DNA from: an uncultured Croceitalea sp.
Lineage (GTDB): Bacteria; Bacteroidota; Bacteroidia; Flavobacteriales; Flavobacteriaceae
Direction of reading: 5' to 3'
DNA length: 32,508 bases
Assembly (NCBI GenBank): GCA_937926215.1
Contig: CALEYA010000038.1
Span: forward strand, 1 to 32,508
Position numbers and translations under genes: made by a program. Every line of letters starts with the position of its first letter. Position 1 is the first letter of the stretch. Below are positions 25,512 to 32,508 of this stretch, piece by piece. The notes beneath the pieces are model-generated. The model was not told the origin of the DNA. It did not search any database and saw nothing but the letters and a program-made list of their open reading frames with translations.

Positions 25512-26312
25512 TTACTGGGTTTTTAAATTGGCAAATACATCCGTAAAGAAAACCATATACAATGCGCCTAAAACCATGAGGCCAAACAATACCACACCAA
25601 GTATGACCAAAAAGAACAAAAGTTTGATTAGAGCTTGTTTTATGTTCAAATTAAATATCCGCTTAAAGACATAGGTAAAGTAGAGAATCTGCAAGGGAAG
25701 ACTAATAAAGGAAATATAAAATAAGAGTTGGGAATTCCATATTAGCGCCATGTATATTAAATTGGTGCAAATAGATATTTGCGCGTAGCCGTAGATATTG
25801 ATGATAAAATGCTCGCTGAAATTAAATTGCTTACGGTTGATGAAAACTACCTTGGAAATCACCGACAAAAAGGGGAGCATCAGAATATAAAACAACCCTT
25901 GGTATTTAAAGGTAGCTTCTTGGAATTGCCTCCCAAATTCCAATCCGGCTTTATTTCCTTCATTCATCGCTTCTTGATCTATGGTGGTAAACTGATATTC
26001 AAAAGCGTTTGGAAAAAATTCTTGCGTTAAAAAAATAAAAAGCCCTCCTAAGGTAACGGCAATGGTAAAATAACTGATAGGGTTTAAATATTTTTTCCGG
26101 GTACCTTCAATATAACCAACAATGACCTTTTCTGGCTTTACAAAAAGGTCCTTTACCGTTATTAGAAAGGTATTGTCCACATTAAAGAATCGCTCTACGG
26201 CATCATACCAAAGATTTTTGACCGTAATACGGTTTCTAATGATTTTTGCCCCACAATCTGGACAATAGGTATAATCTGTTCTAAGATTTTTATCGCAATT
26301 CTTACAATTCAT
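25512..26312 (-). CDS. DUF3667 zinc-ribbon membrane protein
   Basis: A 266-residue protein with an N-terminal zinc ribbon (Cys3, Cys6, Cys17, Cys20 in CxxC pairs), then the DUF3667 region with PEKVIVGYIEGTRKKYLNPISYF (about 60-82) and four to five membrane helices (about 83-95, 140-158, 172-190, 195-215 and 228-252). The function is unknown. Its ATG overlaps the stop of cdaA by four bases (ATGA), so it is translated together with the cyclic di-AMP synthase. Proteins of this family are frequent in Bacteroidota, often several per genome. Confidence 0.88.
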   Translation of the reverse strand: MNCKNCDKNLRTDYTYCPDCGAKIIRNRITVKNLWYDAVERFFNVDNTFLITVKDLFVKPEKVIVGYIEGTRKKYLNPISYFTIAVTLGGLFIFLTQEFFPNAFEYQFTTIDQEAMNEGNKAGLEFGRQFQEATFKYQGLFYILMLPFLSVISKVVFINRKQFNFSEHFIINIYGYAQISICTNLIYMALIWNSQLLFYISFISLPLQILYFTYVFKRIFNLNIKQALIKLLFFLVILGVVLFGLMVLGALYMVFFTDVFANLKTQ

Positions 26313-27097
26313 TGCGTCAGGTCTTTTTTGATTTTTTCGGTGAGTTCCACTAAACTTTTGTAACGCACGAACTCCCCACTTTTAATATAGGTAATAGCAC
26401 CGGTTTCTTCACTGACTACCAAACAAAGGGCGTCCGTTTTTTCGGTAATACCTACAGCTGCCCTATGCCGCAGGCCAAAGCGTAACGGAATGGTACGCTC
26501 ATTGGATACGGGCAGGATTACGCGGGTTGCCGTAATAAAATTGTCTTGGATGATAGCCGCCCCGTCATGTAGGGGACTGTTCTTGTAAAAGATACTTTCT
26601 ATGATAGGCTGGGTAATTTCAATGCTCATCTTATCACCCGTATTCTTTACAAAATCAAGGCTATTGTTTTTCTCAATGACCAAGATGGCACCGGTTTTGC
26701 TCAAACCCATTTTTTCGCAGGCATTTATGATTTCATCAACATTGGTTTCCGTGGGTAAGCCTTCTTGTTTTAAAAACTTAAAGTGTTTTATAAAATTTCG
26801 TTTAGAGGCAAAATTGGTGGAGCCTATCATCAACAAGAATTTTCGGATCTCTTGCTGAAACACAATGATCAAGGCAATCAACCCAATATTCATAAAACCG
26901 CCCACCATGCTACTGATCATCTTCATTTGTAGCAACTCCGTCAGCTTCCAAAGGGCCCAGACAATAACGATACCAATAAAAATATTGATGGCAACCGTGC
27001 CCTTTACCAGTTTGTAAATGTAGTAGAGGAGAACGGCAACCAAGATGATGTCGATAACATCGGTAATCTTAAACTCCAGAAAATTTAGAAATTCCAA
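26309..27097 (-). CDS. cdaA: Diadenylate cyclase, membrane-bound CdaA type
   Basis: Condenses two ATP into cyclic di-AMP, a messenger for potassium, osmotic balance and wall stress. Of 262 residues, the first 95 hold three membrane helices, followed by the cytoplasmic DAC domain. The catalytic DGA motif is present (178-180, in SPLHDGAAII) and so is the RHR motif (210-212, in FGLRHRAAVG), so the enzyme should be active. Overlap with DUF3667 (ATGA) indicates coupling; folP lies 51 bases upstream. The pairing of folP and cdaA is, as I recall, common in Bacteroidota. In Firmicutes its partners are cdaR and glmM, which are absent here. Confidence 0.95.
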   Translation of the reverse strand: MEFLNFLEFKITDVIDIILVAVLLYYIYKLVKGTVAINIFIGIVIVWALWKLTELLQMKMISSMVGGFMNIGLIALIIVFQQEIRKFLLMIGSTNFASKRNFIKHFKFLKQEGLPTETNVDEIINACEKMGLSKTGAILVIEKNNSLDFVKNTGDKMSIEITQPIIESIFYKNSPLHDGAAIIQDNFITATRVILPVSNERTIPLRFGLRHRAAVGITEKTDALCLVVSEETGAITYIKSGEFVRYKSLVELTEKIKKDLTQ

Positions 27098-27148
27098 ATG
27101 CCGTGTTTTTGTAAAATTAACAAAAAAGAACTAGCTGCCTTATACTTT

Positions 27149-27973
27149 TTATGCCTCTAGCAGATTGTACAAGGTAACACATTCCTGTGCCTCCTTAACA
27201 TCATGCGCACGTAAAATAGCGGCCCCATTTAGGAGTGCCGTCATATGGAGTGCGGTGGTCCCGTTTAAAGCGTGTTCTGGCGTGGTCCCCAAGGTCTTGT
27301 AAATCATTGATTTTCTGCTAATGCCCGCCAATATAGGCACTTCAAAAGTTGTTAAGAGGGACAATTGGGCCAATAATTTAAAGTTTTGGGGCGAGGTTTT
27401 TGCAAAACCGAATCCGGGATCGATAATGAGGTCATTAATTTTGTGAGCCCGGGCCGATGCGATTTTTTTAGAAAAGTAAAATCGGATTTCCTTTATCAAA
27501 TCATCATAGTCGCTATAATCTTTCATAGTTTGCGGCGTCCCTTTCATATGCATTAGAATGTAAGGCACTTGGTGCTTTGCCACCACCTCCATCATTTTGT
27601 CATCCAAACTTCCTGCCGAAATATCATTTATAATGCCTGCACCAAGTTGTAGGCATTCGTTGGCTACCTTACTTCTAAAAGTGTCTATGGATAGATAGGT
27701 TTGCGGAAATTGTTCTAAAATAAGCTCGGAGATGGGTAAAATTCGCCCTAGTTCCTCCTCTTCCGATACGTGTTCAGCGCCAGGTCGGGAACTATAGGCC
27801 CCAACATCTATAAAGGTGGCCCCTTCCAAAAGCATTTTTTCCACTTGCCTCAATACAGCATCGGTGTCCTTGTATTTTCCACCATCATAAAAAGAATCGG
27901 GTGTTAAATTCAAGATGCCCATCACTTTGGGCGTACTTAAATCGATGAGTTTTCCTTTGCAGTTTATGGTCAT
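27149..27973 (-). CDS. folP: Dihydropteroate synthase
   Basis: Joins 6-hydroxymethyl-dihydropterin diphosphate to p-aminobenzoate in folate synthesis; the target of sulfonamides. The 274 residues show every motif: GILNLTPDSF (19-28), DVGAYSSRPGA (56-66), SIDTFRS (95-101), NDISAG (116-121), HMKGTPQTM (142-150), DPGFGF (185-190) and GISRKS (217-222). The length is normal and I see no resistance-type insertion. It is the first gene of the folP-cdaA-DUF3667 set, divergent from DUF1599. Confidence 0.97.
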   Translation of the reverse strand: MTINCKGKLIDLSTPKVMGILNLTPDSFYDGGKYKDTDAVLRQVEKMLLEGATFIDVGAYSSRPGAEHVSEEEELGRILPISELILEQFPQTYLSIDTFRSKVANECLQLGAGIINDISAGSLDDKMMEVVAKHQVPYILMHMKGTPQTMKDYSDYDDLIKEIRFYFSKKIASARAHKINDLIIDPGFGFAKTSPQNFKLLAQLSLLTTFEVPILAGISRKSMIYKTLGTTPEHALNGTTALHMTALLNGAAILRAHDVKEAQECVTLYNLLEA

Positions 27974-28001
27974 AAAAGATTTTAGCTTTAAAGTGTTTCG
28001 C

Positions 28002-28009
28002 TATCTTTG
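28002..28009 (+). promoter_or_regulatory. Predicted -7 box of the DUF1599 operon
   Basis: TATCTTTG followed by CC, identical over ten bases to the truA and folE boxes. It lies 57 bases before the DUF1599 ATG, in the 93-base spacer shared with folP. No TTG at -33. Confidence 0.5.
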
Positions 28010-28066
28010 CCTTTGTGCCGTTTTGTACAGTTAGCAAGATAGAAATTTACGCAAATTAGTGAATTC

Positions 28067-28609
28067 ATGGACCATACCTCCAAACAGTATGATGACGTTA
28101 TAGCCATGTGCCGGGAACTTTTTAAGAAAAAGGCCCAAGATTATGGTACGGCTTGGCGTATCCTTAGATTACCCTCATTAACGGATCAAATTTTTATAAA
28201 GGCACAACGCATACGTGGGTTACAACAAAATGCGGTACGCAAGGTAGATGAAGGGGAGCAACCGGAGTTTATAGGCATTATCAATTATGCGGTGATGGCG
28301 TTGATACAGTTGCAAAAGGGTGTGGCAGACCAACCTGATATTTCTGCGGCCGAAGCAATAACCCTCTATGATGAACAAGTGCGGACCACCAAAACGCTGA
28401 TGGAGAACAAGAACCATGATTATGGGGAAGCATGGCGGGAAATGCGGGTAAGTTCCTTAACGGATTTGATTTTGCAAAAACTGCTTAGGGTAAAACAAAT
28501 AGAGGACAATAAAGGGGAGACTTTGGTGAGTGAGGGTATTGATGCCAATTATCAAGACATGATCAACTATGCCATTTTTGCCTTAATCCTTTTAAGTGAA
28601 ACGGCATGA
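28067..28609 (+). CDS. DUF1599 protein with two repeated domains
   Basis: A 180-residue cytoplasmic protein made of two copies of one helical unit. Unit 1 (about 5-88) has KKKAQDYGTAWRILRLPSLT and ends INYAVMALIQL. Unit 2 (about 98-178) has ENKNHDYGEAWREMRVSSLT and ends INYAIFALILL. The DYG-AWR and INYA-AL marks are shared and spaced alike. I recall Pfam linking this family to nucleotide modification and the all-alpha NTP pyrophosphohydrolases, which would suit the helical DYG pattern; the substrate is unknown. It overlaps the next gene by four bases (ATGA), so the two are coupled. Confidence 0.9.
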   Translation: MDHTSKQYDDVIAMCRELFKKKAQDYGTAWRILRLPSLTDQIFIKAQRIRGLQQNAVRKVDEGEQPEFIGIINYAVMALIQLQKGVADQPDISAAEAITLYDEQVRTTKTLMENKNHDYGEAWREMRVSSLTDLILQKLLRVKQIEDNKGETLVSEGIDANYQDMINYAIFALILLSETA

Positions 28610-29700
28610 GATATAGTATTGGTTTTTCGAGAATTTTTGTTGGGGTACTTTTTATCATCAGCGGGCTGATAAAGCTTAACGATCCCGTAGGGTTTTCTTT
28701 TAAATTGGAAGAATATTTTAGTCAGGGTGTATTGGATATGCCTTCCCTAATGCCGTGGGCTTTGGCAATCGCCATTGTGGTAGTTATTGTTGAGGTGCTT
28801 TTGGGTATATTCCTTCTTTTGGGGTATAAGGCCAAACTTACCGTTTGGAGTCTTTTGGGAATGATCGTGTTTTTTACGTTTCTGACCTTCTACTCGGCCT
28901 ACTTCAATAAGGTAACGGATTGCGGCTGCTTTGGTGATGCCATAAAACTTACCCCTTGGGAATCGTTTACCAAGGACATCGTTCTTCTGGTTTTAATTGT
29001 TATCCTAGTTTTGGGCATCAAATACATTAAACCGATTTTTAACGCCAAAACCACGCAAGCTATAGTTGTAATTTCCCTTTTAAGCTGTATAGCCTTCTGC
29101 TATTATGTGCTCAACCATTTGCCGGTAAAGGACTTTAGGCCGTACAAGATAGGGGCCAATATAGAAGCTGGTATGAACGTACCTTTAGATGCGCCAAAAG
29201 CGATCTATGAATATGCATGGCGATTTAAAACGAATGGGGAAGAAAAAATTGTGGTCACCAACGGTGACTACCCAACGGTCGAGGGGGAGTTCTTGGATGT
29301 GGAGACTACCGAAATCCAAAAGGGCTATGAACCTCCCATCCACGATTTTAGCATTGAGCGTGACGGAGGGGATTTTACGAATGAAATGCTGCAAGAACCT
29401 AAATTGGTCATGGTCATTGCCTATGACTTGGCAAAAAGCGACTTGGATGCTTTTAAAAAAGTGAAGACGGCCTTGGACAGGGCATCCAAAAAAGGGTACA
29501 AGACCATAGGGATGTCTGCTTCAGGACCAGAAAAAGGGGATGCCGTGGCCAACGAGTACCAGCTTGATCTTGATTTTTATTTTACAGATGAAACCACCCT
29601 TAAGACCATAGTGCGTTCCAATCCGGCAATTTTAGTGGTAGAGAAAGGAACGATAAAACAAAAAGTACACCATAACGATATTGATAAATTAAAGTTTTAA
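28606..29700 (+). CDS. BT_3928-type DoxX/MauE membrane protein with thioredoxin-like tail
   Basis: A 364-residue protein. Residues 1-170 form the DoxX/MauE-like membrane part: GVLFIISGLIKLNDPVGF (13-30), four helices, then the hallmark DCGCFGD (105-111) with Cys106 and Cys108 close to the membrane surface, and one more helix at 151-168. Residues about 175-364 are a soluble, probably periplasmic domain with a thioredoxin-like order (LVMVIAYDL, KGYKTIGMSAS, NPAILVVEKG) but without the usual CxxC. MauE-type proteins support disulfide or redox steps; here the role is unproven. Overlaps DUF1599 by four bases; tpiA starts 17 bases later. The name comes from the Bacteroides family label. Confidence 0.87.
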   Translation: MRYSIGFSRIFVGVLFIISGLIKLNDPVGFSFKLEEYFSQGVLDMPSLMPWALAIAIVVVIVEVLLGIFLLLGYKAKLTVWSLLGMIVFFTFLTFYSAYFNKVTDCGCFGDAIKLTPWESFTKDIVLLVLIVILVLGIKYIKPIFNAKTTQAIVVISLLSCIAFCYYVLNHLPVKDFRPYKIGANIEAGMNVPLDAPKAIYEYAWRFKTNGEEKIVVTNGDYPTVEGEFLDVETTEIQKGYEPPIHDFSIERDGGDFTNEMLQEPKLVMVIAYDLAKSDLDAFKKVKTALDRASKKGYKTIGMSASGPEKGDAVANEYQLDLDFYFTDETTLKTIVRSNPAILVVEKGTIKQKVHHNDIDKLKF

Positions 29701-29717
29701 CATAGAAATACAGTACC

Positions 29718-30464
29718 ATGAGAACCAAAATAGTTGCAGGAAATTGGAAAATGAACAAAACCATGGCAGAAACGGAAACGCTTTTGGGCGAGCTTGCTGC
29801 TAAAGTGCCGGACACCGATGCGGAGGTTATCGTAGCACCTACCTTTGTCAATCTTGCTGCAGCCGTCAATCAATTGGAAGCATCCGTGATACAGGTGTCC
29901 GCCCAAAATATGCACTATGCGGAAAACGGTGCCTTTACCGGTGAGATTTCTGCGGATATGTTATTGGATATCGGTATAGAGACGGTAATCTTGGGACATT
30001 CCGAAAGACGTGCCCTTTTTGGTGAGGACAGTGCGCTACTTTCTAAAAAAGTTCCTGCGGCAATTGAAAAAGGCTTACGGGTTATCTTTTGTTTTGGTGA
30101 AGAATTGGAGGATAGAAAATCTGGGAACCATTTTAAGGTGGTGGAAGAGCAACTTAAAGTAGTATTTGATCTTGCGATCCCTTCTTGGGAGCATATTGTT
30201 TTAGCCTATGAGCCTGTGTGGGCCATTGGCACCGGTGAAACCGCCAGTCCCGATCAAGCCCAAGAAATGCATGCATTTATCCGCCAGGCAATAACAGATT
30301 CCGTAAATCAAGATGTAGCGGATAAGGTTACTATTTTATATGGCGGTAGCGTTAAACCCAATAATGCGCAAGAGATTTTTTCCAAGCCAGATGTTGATGG
30401 AGGACTTATTGGCGGCGCATCCTTAAAATGTGACGATTTTATGGCCATTGTCAAAGCTCTTTAA
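29718..30464 (+). CDS. tpiA: Triosephosphate isomerase
   Basis: Interconverts dihydroxyacetone phosphate and glyceraldehyde 3-phosphate in glycolysis. Catalytic residues are all present: Asn9 and Lys11 (AGNWKMN), His94 (LGHSERR) and Glu165 (AYEPVWAIGTG, 163-173), followed by the phosphate loops YGGSVKPNNA and GGLIGGASL. The length of 248 is standard. It follows the DoxX gene by 17 bases and precedes prmA by 25, so it belongs to the five-gene plus-strand operon. Confidence 0.98.
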   Translation: MRTKIVAGNWKMNKTMAETETLLGELAAKVPDTDAEVIVAPTFVNLAAAVNQLEASVIQVSAQNMHYAENGAFTGEISADMLLDIGIETVILGHSERRALFGEDSALLSKKVPAAIEKGLRVIFCFGEELEDRKSGNHFKVVEEQLKVVFDLAIPSWEHIVLAYEPVWAIGTGETASPDQAQEMHAFIRQAITDSVNQDVADKVTILYGGSVKPNNAQEIFSKPDVDGGLIGGASLKCDDFMAIVKAL

Positions 30465-30489
30465 TTCCAGTAACATTAAATCCCCTTAG

Positions 30490-31326
30490 ATGTCCGAAAC
30501 CACCTATTTGGAATACACTTTTGCGGTAGAACCGCTACAACCGGGAACGGATATCTTAATTGCGGAATTGTCGGAATTGGGGTTTGAAAGTTTTGTAGAA
30601 ACCGAAAATGGGCTTATCGGGTACGTATTGGAAGACGATCAAGTACTTCCAAGTTTTGATGGCATTCGAATTTTGAAGGATTCCACTCATACCATTACTT
30701 GGGAATCAAAATCCGTGGCACAGCAAAACTGGAATGCGGTTTGGGAACAAAGTTTTAGCCCCATATCCGTGGATCAAGACTGTGTGGTAAGGGCCCCTTT
30801 CCATGAGTATAAACAAGTTACCCATGATATCGTTATCGAGCCAAAAATGAGTTTTGGTACGGGACATCATGAGACCACCTATATGATGCTCAAACATGTT
30901 TTGACCATCGATGTAAAGGATAAAACCGTTTTGGACATGGGCTGCGGTACGGGGGTATTGGCCATTTTAGCCGAAAAGGTAGGTGCAACGTCCGTTGATG
31001 CTATAGATATTGACAATTGGTGCTATTTAAACGCCCTGGAAAATACGGAACGCAATGGTTGTGAAAAGGTAAGTGTATACGAAGGTGATAGCGGGTTATT
31101 AAAAGAGCGGTCTTATGATATCATCTTGGCAAATATCAATAGGAATGTCTTGTTGGAGGACATTTCTATATATGCCAGTTGTTTGAACAAAAATGGGATT
31201 CTTTTACTTAGCGGCTTCTATACGGACGATTTGGATATGATATCCGCAAAATGTACTGCCCTTGGATTGCAATTTGAAAAAAAATTGGAAAAGAACAAAT
31301 GGGTTGCTGCAAAATATGTATTTTAG
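30490..31326 (+). CDS. prmA: Ribosomal protein L11 methyltransferase
   Basis: Methylates lysines and the N-terminus of ribosomal protein L11, using S-adenosylmethionine. The 278 residues comprise an N-terminal substrate-binding domain (1-75), a linker, and the methyltransferase fold with FGTGHHETT (122-130), motif I VLDMGCGTG (147-155), the acidic AIDID (171-175) and the motif IV region LANINRN (213-219). All match PrmA; the next gene, clpS, is often near it in Bacteroidota. Confidence 0.95.
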   Translation: MSETTYLEYTFAVEPLQPGTDILIAELSELGFESFVETENGLIGYVLEDDQVLPSFDGIRILKDSTHTITWESKSVAQQNWNAVWEQSFSPISVDQDCVVRAPFHEYKQVTHDIVIEPKMSFGTGHHETTYMMLKHVLTIDVKDKTVLDMGCGTGVLAILAEKVGATSVDAIDIDNWCYLNALENTERNGCEKVSVYEGDSGLLKERSYDIILANINRNVLLEDISIYASCLNKNGILLLSGFYTDDLDMISAKCTALGLQFEKKLEKNKWVAAKYVF

Positions 31327-31344
31327 GTTGCATAAGAAGATGTC

Positions 31345-31620
31345 ATGGGGACAAAAGAAAAAATTTCCGAAGAACTTCTTTTAGAAGAAGAAGTAGTCAA
31401 GCATAGTGAAATTGTGCTTTTTAATGATGATGTAAATACGTTCGACCATGTCATCGAAACTTTGATACAGGTGTGCGAACATACGGCGGAACAAGCGGAG
31501 CAATGCTCGTTAATTGTGCATTATAAAGGTAAGTGTACGGTAAAGACCGGGGAGTTCGACGATTTAAAGCCACGTTGCTCCAAGTTACTTCAAGCAGGCT
31601 TGAGCGCAGAAATTGTATAG
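31345..31620 (+). CDS. clpS: ClpS adaptor for N-degron proteolysis
   Basis: A 91-residue adaptor that hands proteins with destabilising N-terminal residues to ClpAP-type proteases. The N-end binding pocket is kept: Asn27, Asp28 (in FNDDVNTF) and His59 (in LIVHYKGK), with the same 32-residue spacing as Asn34 and His66 of E. coli ClpS. It has a charged N-terminal extension (1-20) for the Clp ATPase. The three cysteines (44, 54, 64) and CTVKTGEFDDLKPRC differ from the proteobacterial form but look normal for Bacteroidota. It starts 18 bases after prmA. Confidence 0.93.
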   Translation: MGTKEKISEELLLEEEVVKHSEIVLFNDDVNTFDHVIETLIQVCEHTAEQAEQCSLIVHYKGKCTVKTGEFDDLKPRCSKLLQAGLSAEIV

Positions 31621-31864
31621 CGATTTTTTAGCCTTACCATTTAATGAAATGCACTTGATGGACTTTTCCGTTTCGTTTATCGAAATAGCACAGATTCACG
31701 GTCCAAATCATTGCGTATAATAAGCTTTCTTTTACCTTTAAACATCTACAGTCCGTCAAACGGAATAGTTAATGGAATGCACGTTGGGGCTTAGGGTTAA
31801 AAGAAGAAGTTCTAACGAGGCGATTCACAGATAAAATAATACGAACAGCAGGTTTTAAGAATGC
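31621..31864. other. Intergenic region after clpS with repeats and a possible promoter
   Basis: About 244 bases without a gene. It holds an imperfect direct repeat (TTAATGAAATGCAC at 31641-31654, TTAATGGAATGCAC at 31769-31782) and an 8-base inverted repeat (TTCCGTTT at 31666-31673, AAACGGAA at 31758-31765). These could fold into a structured RNA, but I cannot name one. Confidence 0.45.
31711..31740 (+). promoter_or_regulatory. Possible promoter of the small membrane protein gene
   Basis: TTG (31711-31713), 19 bases, then TACCTTTA (31733-31740), which misses only the final G of TAnnTTTG. The leader would be about 118 bases. Confidence 0.4.
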
Positions 31865-32461
31865 ATGAGCGAATTTTTTAAAGCGGAATTGAAAGACAAG
31901 TTCTTGGAATACGCTTCGGATAGGGATGACTATTTTGAAGTGCAGCTTTTATATGATGAATATTTAAGGCCCAATTACAATCTTGCTTTTGTAGAAAAGT
32001 TGGTCAAGGAAATTATTGATTACGACCATGACCTATTGGATATCATGAGTGGGAACGGATCCAAAATTTTTATGCTTTCCTCCACGGCCTTTACACCAAA
32101 CTTTTTGGAAGAAGGTGGTTTTACCCAAAGATATATTCAGGAAGAAGAGAAATGGGATCAATTTTTGGAACAAATGTCCAATTCCAGAAAACTTTCCACT
32201 AAAGAAAAAGCAAGCTTAAGTAAAACGGAGAAAAAGGAATATAAGCGGGAGCGGACCTTGCTTTTTGGCTTGATAGCGGCGGTTGGACTTAGTTTCTTGT
32301 TTACACTTTTTAGCTTGGCAAACTCCTTTTTTGACAATGAGGAATATATAACCAAGGAAGAGTTTAAGAAAGAAATAGAACGTTTGGAAAGCAAATTGGA
32401 AGCCCAGCAACCAAAAGAGACCCCTTTTTTGACCTTGCTTAGGGAAAAAGATAGTCTTTAG
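31865..32461 (+). CDS. Single-pass membrane protein of unknown function
   Basis: A 198-residue protein that I do not recognise. Residues 1-110 are helical, acidic and aromatic (KDKFLEYASDRDDYFEVQLL), with no signal peptide, so this part is probably cytoplasmic. A Lys-rich stretch (111-130) leads to one membrane helix (131-156, LLFGLIAAVGLSFLFTLFSL). The tail (157-198) is outside and has a likely coiled coil (KEEFKKEIERLESKLEAQQ). The topology is a cytoplasmic N-terminus with a short exterior coiled coil. It lies 244 bases after clpS and 2 bases before the next open frame, with which it may be co-transcribed. Confidence 0.75.
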   Translation: MSEFFKAELKDKFLEYASDRDDYFEVQLLYDEYLRPNYNLAFVEKLVKEIIDYDHDLLDIMSGNGSKIFMLSSTAFTPNFLEEGGFTQRYIQEEEKWDQFLEQMSNSRKLSTKEKASLSKTEKKEYKRERTLLFGLIAAVGLSFLFTLFSLANSFFDNEEYITKEEFKKEIERLESKLEAQQPKETPFLTLLREKDSL

Positions 32462-32463
32462 CT

Positions 32464-32508
32464 ATGATATTGGAATTACTGCCGGTCAAAAACGATGGTT
32501 TGGATTCC
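32464..32508 (+). CDS. Start of a further gene, cut by the window end
   Basis: ATG 2 bases after the previous stop, open for 15 codons to the window edge (MILELLPVKNDGLDS). Too short to name; the tight spacing supports a real start. Confidence 0.45.
   Translation, partial: MILELLPVKNDGLDS

Overview
The window looks like ordinary chromosome from a marine-type member of the Flavobacteriaceae (Bacteroidota). Several things point there: a fused SecDF, two secreted proteins with type B type IX secretion (gliding-motility CHU_C) tails, families largely confined to Bacteroidota (DUF4293, DUF3667, DUF1599, BT_3928-type DoxX, DUF6503), a Rho with a long disordered insert, and promoters of the TTG-N19-TAnnTTTG type. 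The genus cannot be fixed from sequence reading alone; the Maribacter/Zobellia/Arenibacter neighbourhood is a guess. I see no phage, plasmid, transposase, CRISPR array or defence island.

Layout. Bases 1-1437 hold the 3' part of secDF and its terminator. Bases 1460-5262 hold a tight minus-strand cluster, read lgt, DUF192 lipoprotein, GNAT acetyltransferase, half-degenerate double ABC ATPase, DinB-like protein. Bases 5494-7938 hold minus-strand folE-cysS-yidD. Bases 8075-11450 hold two plus-strand paralogous T9SS type B cell-surface proteins. Bases 11451-11911 are gene-free and hold several hairpin repeats and a minus-strand terminator. Bases 11912-14753 hold an OmpP1/FadL outer-membrane protein and, upstream of it, an unusual lipoprotein with Phe-Gly-rich and Arg-Ser-rich low-complexity regions. 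Divergent from that is proS (14851), then two identical tRNA-Glu genes behind a strong promoter, and rpsT.

Bases 17027-19042 hold a minus-strand trio: a lipoprotein and two tandem paralogous seven-helix membrane proteins of unknown function. Then come rho (minus, with its own strong terminator), a DUF4293 membrane protein (plus), a DUF6503 lipoprotein and a YfcE-like phosphodiesterase (minus), and truA overlapping an ABC exporter (plus). The minus-strand set folP-cdaA-DUF3667 makes folate precursor and cyclic di-AMP. The plus-strand set DUF1599-BT_3928-tpiA-prmA-clpS and a small membrane protein close the window.

Most of the content is housekeeping: protein export and lipidation (SecDF, YidD, Lgt), translation (CysS, ProS, TruA, PrmA, S20, tRNA-Glu), transcription termination (Rho), proteolysis (ClpS), glycolysis (TpiA), folate (FolE, FolP) and second messenger (CdaA). 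No striking new system is evident. The best candidates for undescribed biology are the FG/RS lipoprotein, the tandem seven-helix/lipoprotein operon, the ABC ATPase whose first nucleotide-binding half has lost its Walker A motif, and DUF3667 translationally coupled to the cyclic di-AMP synthase.
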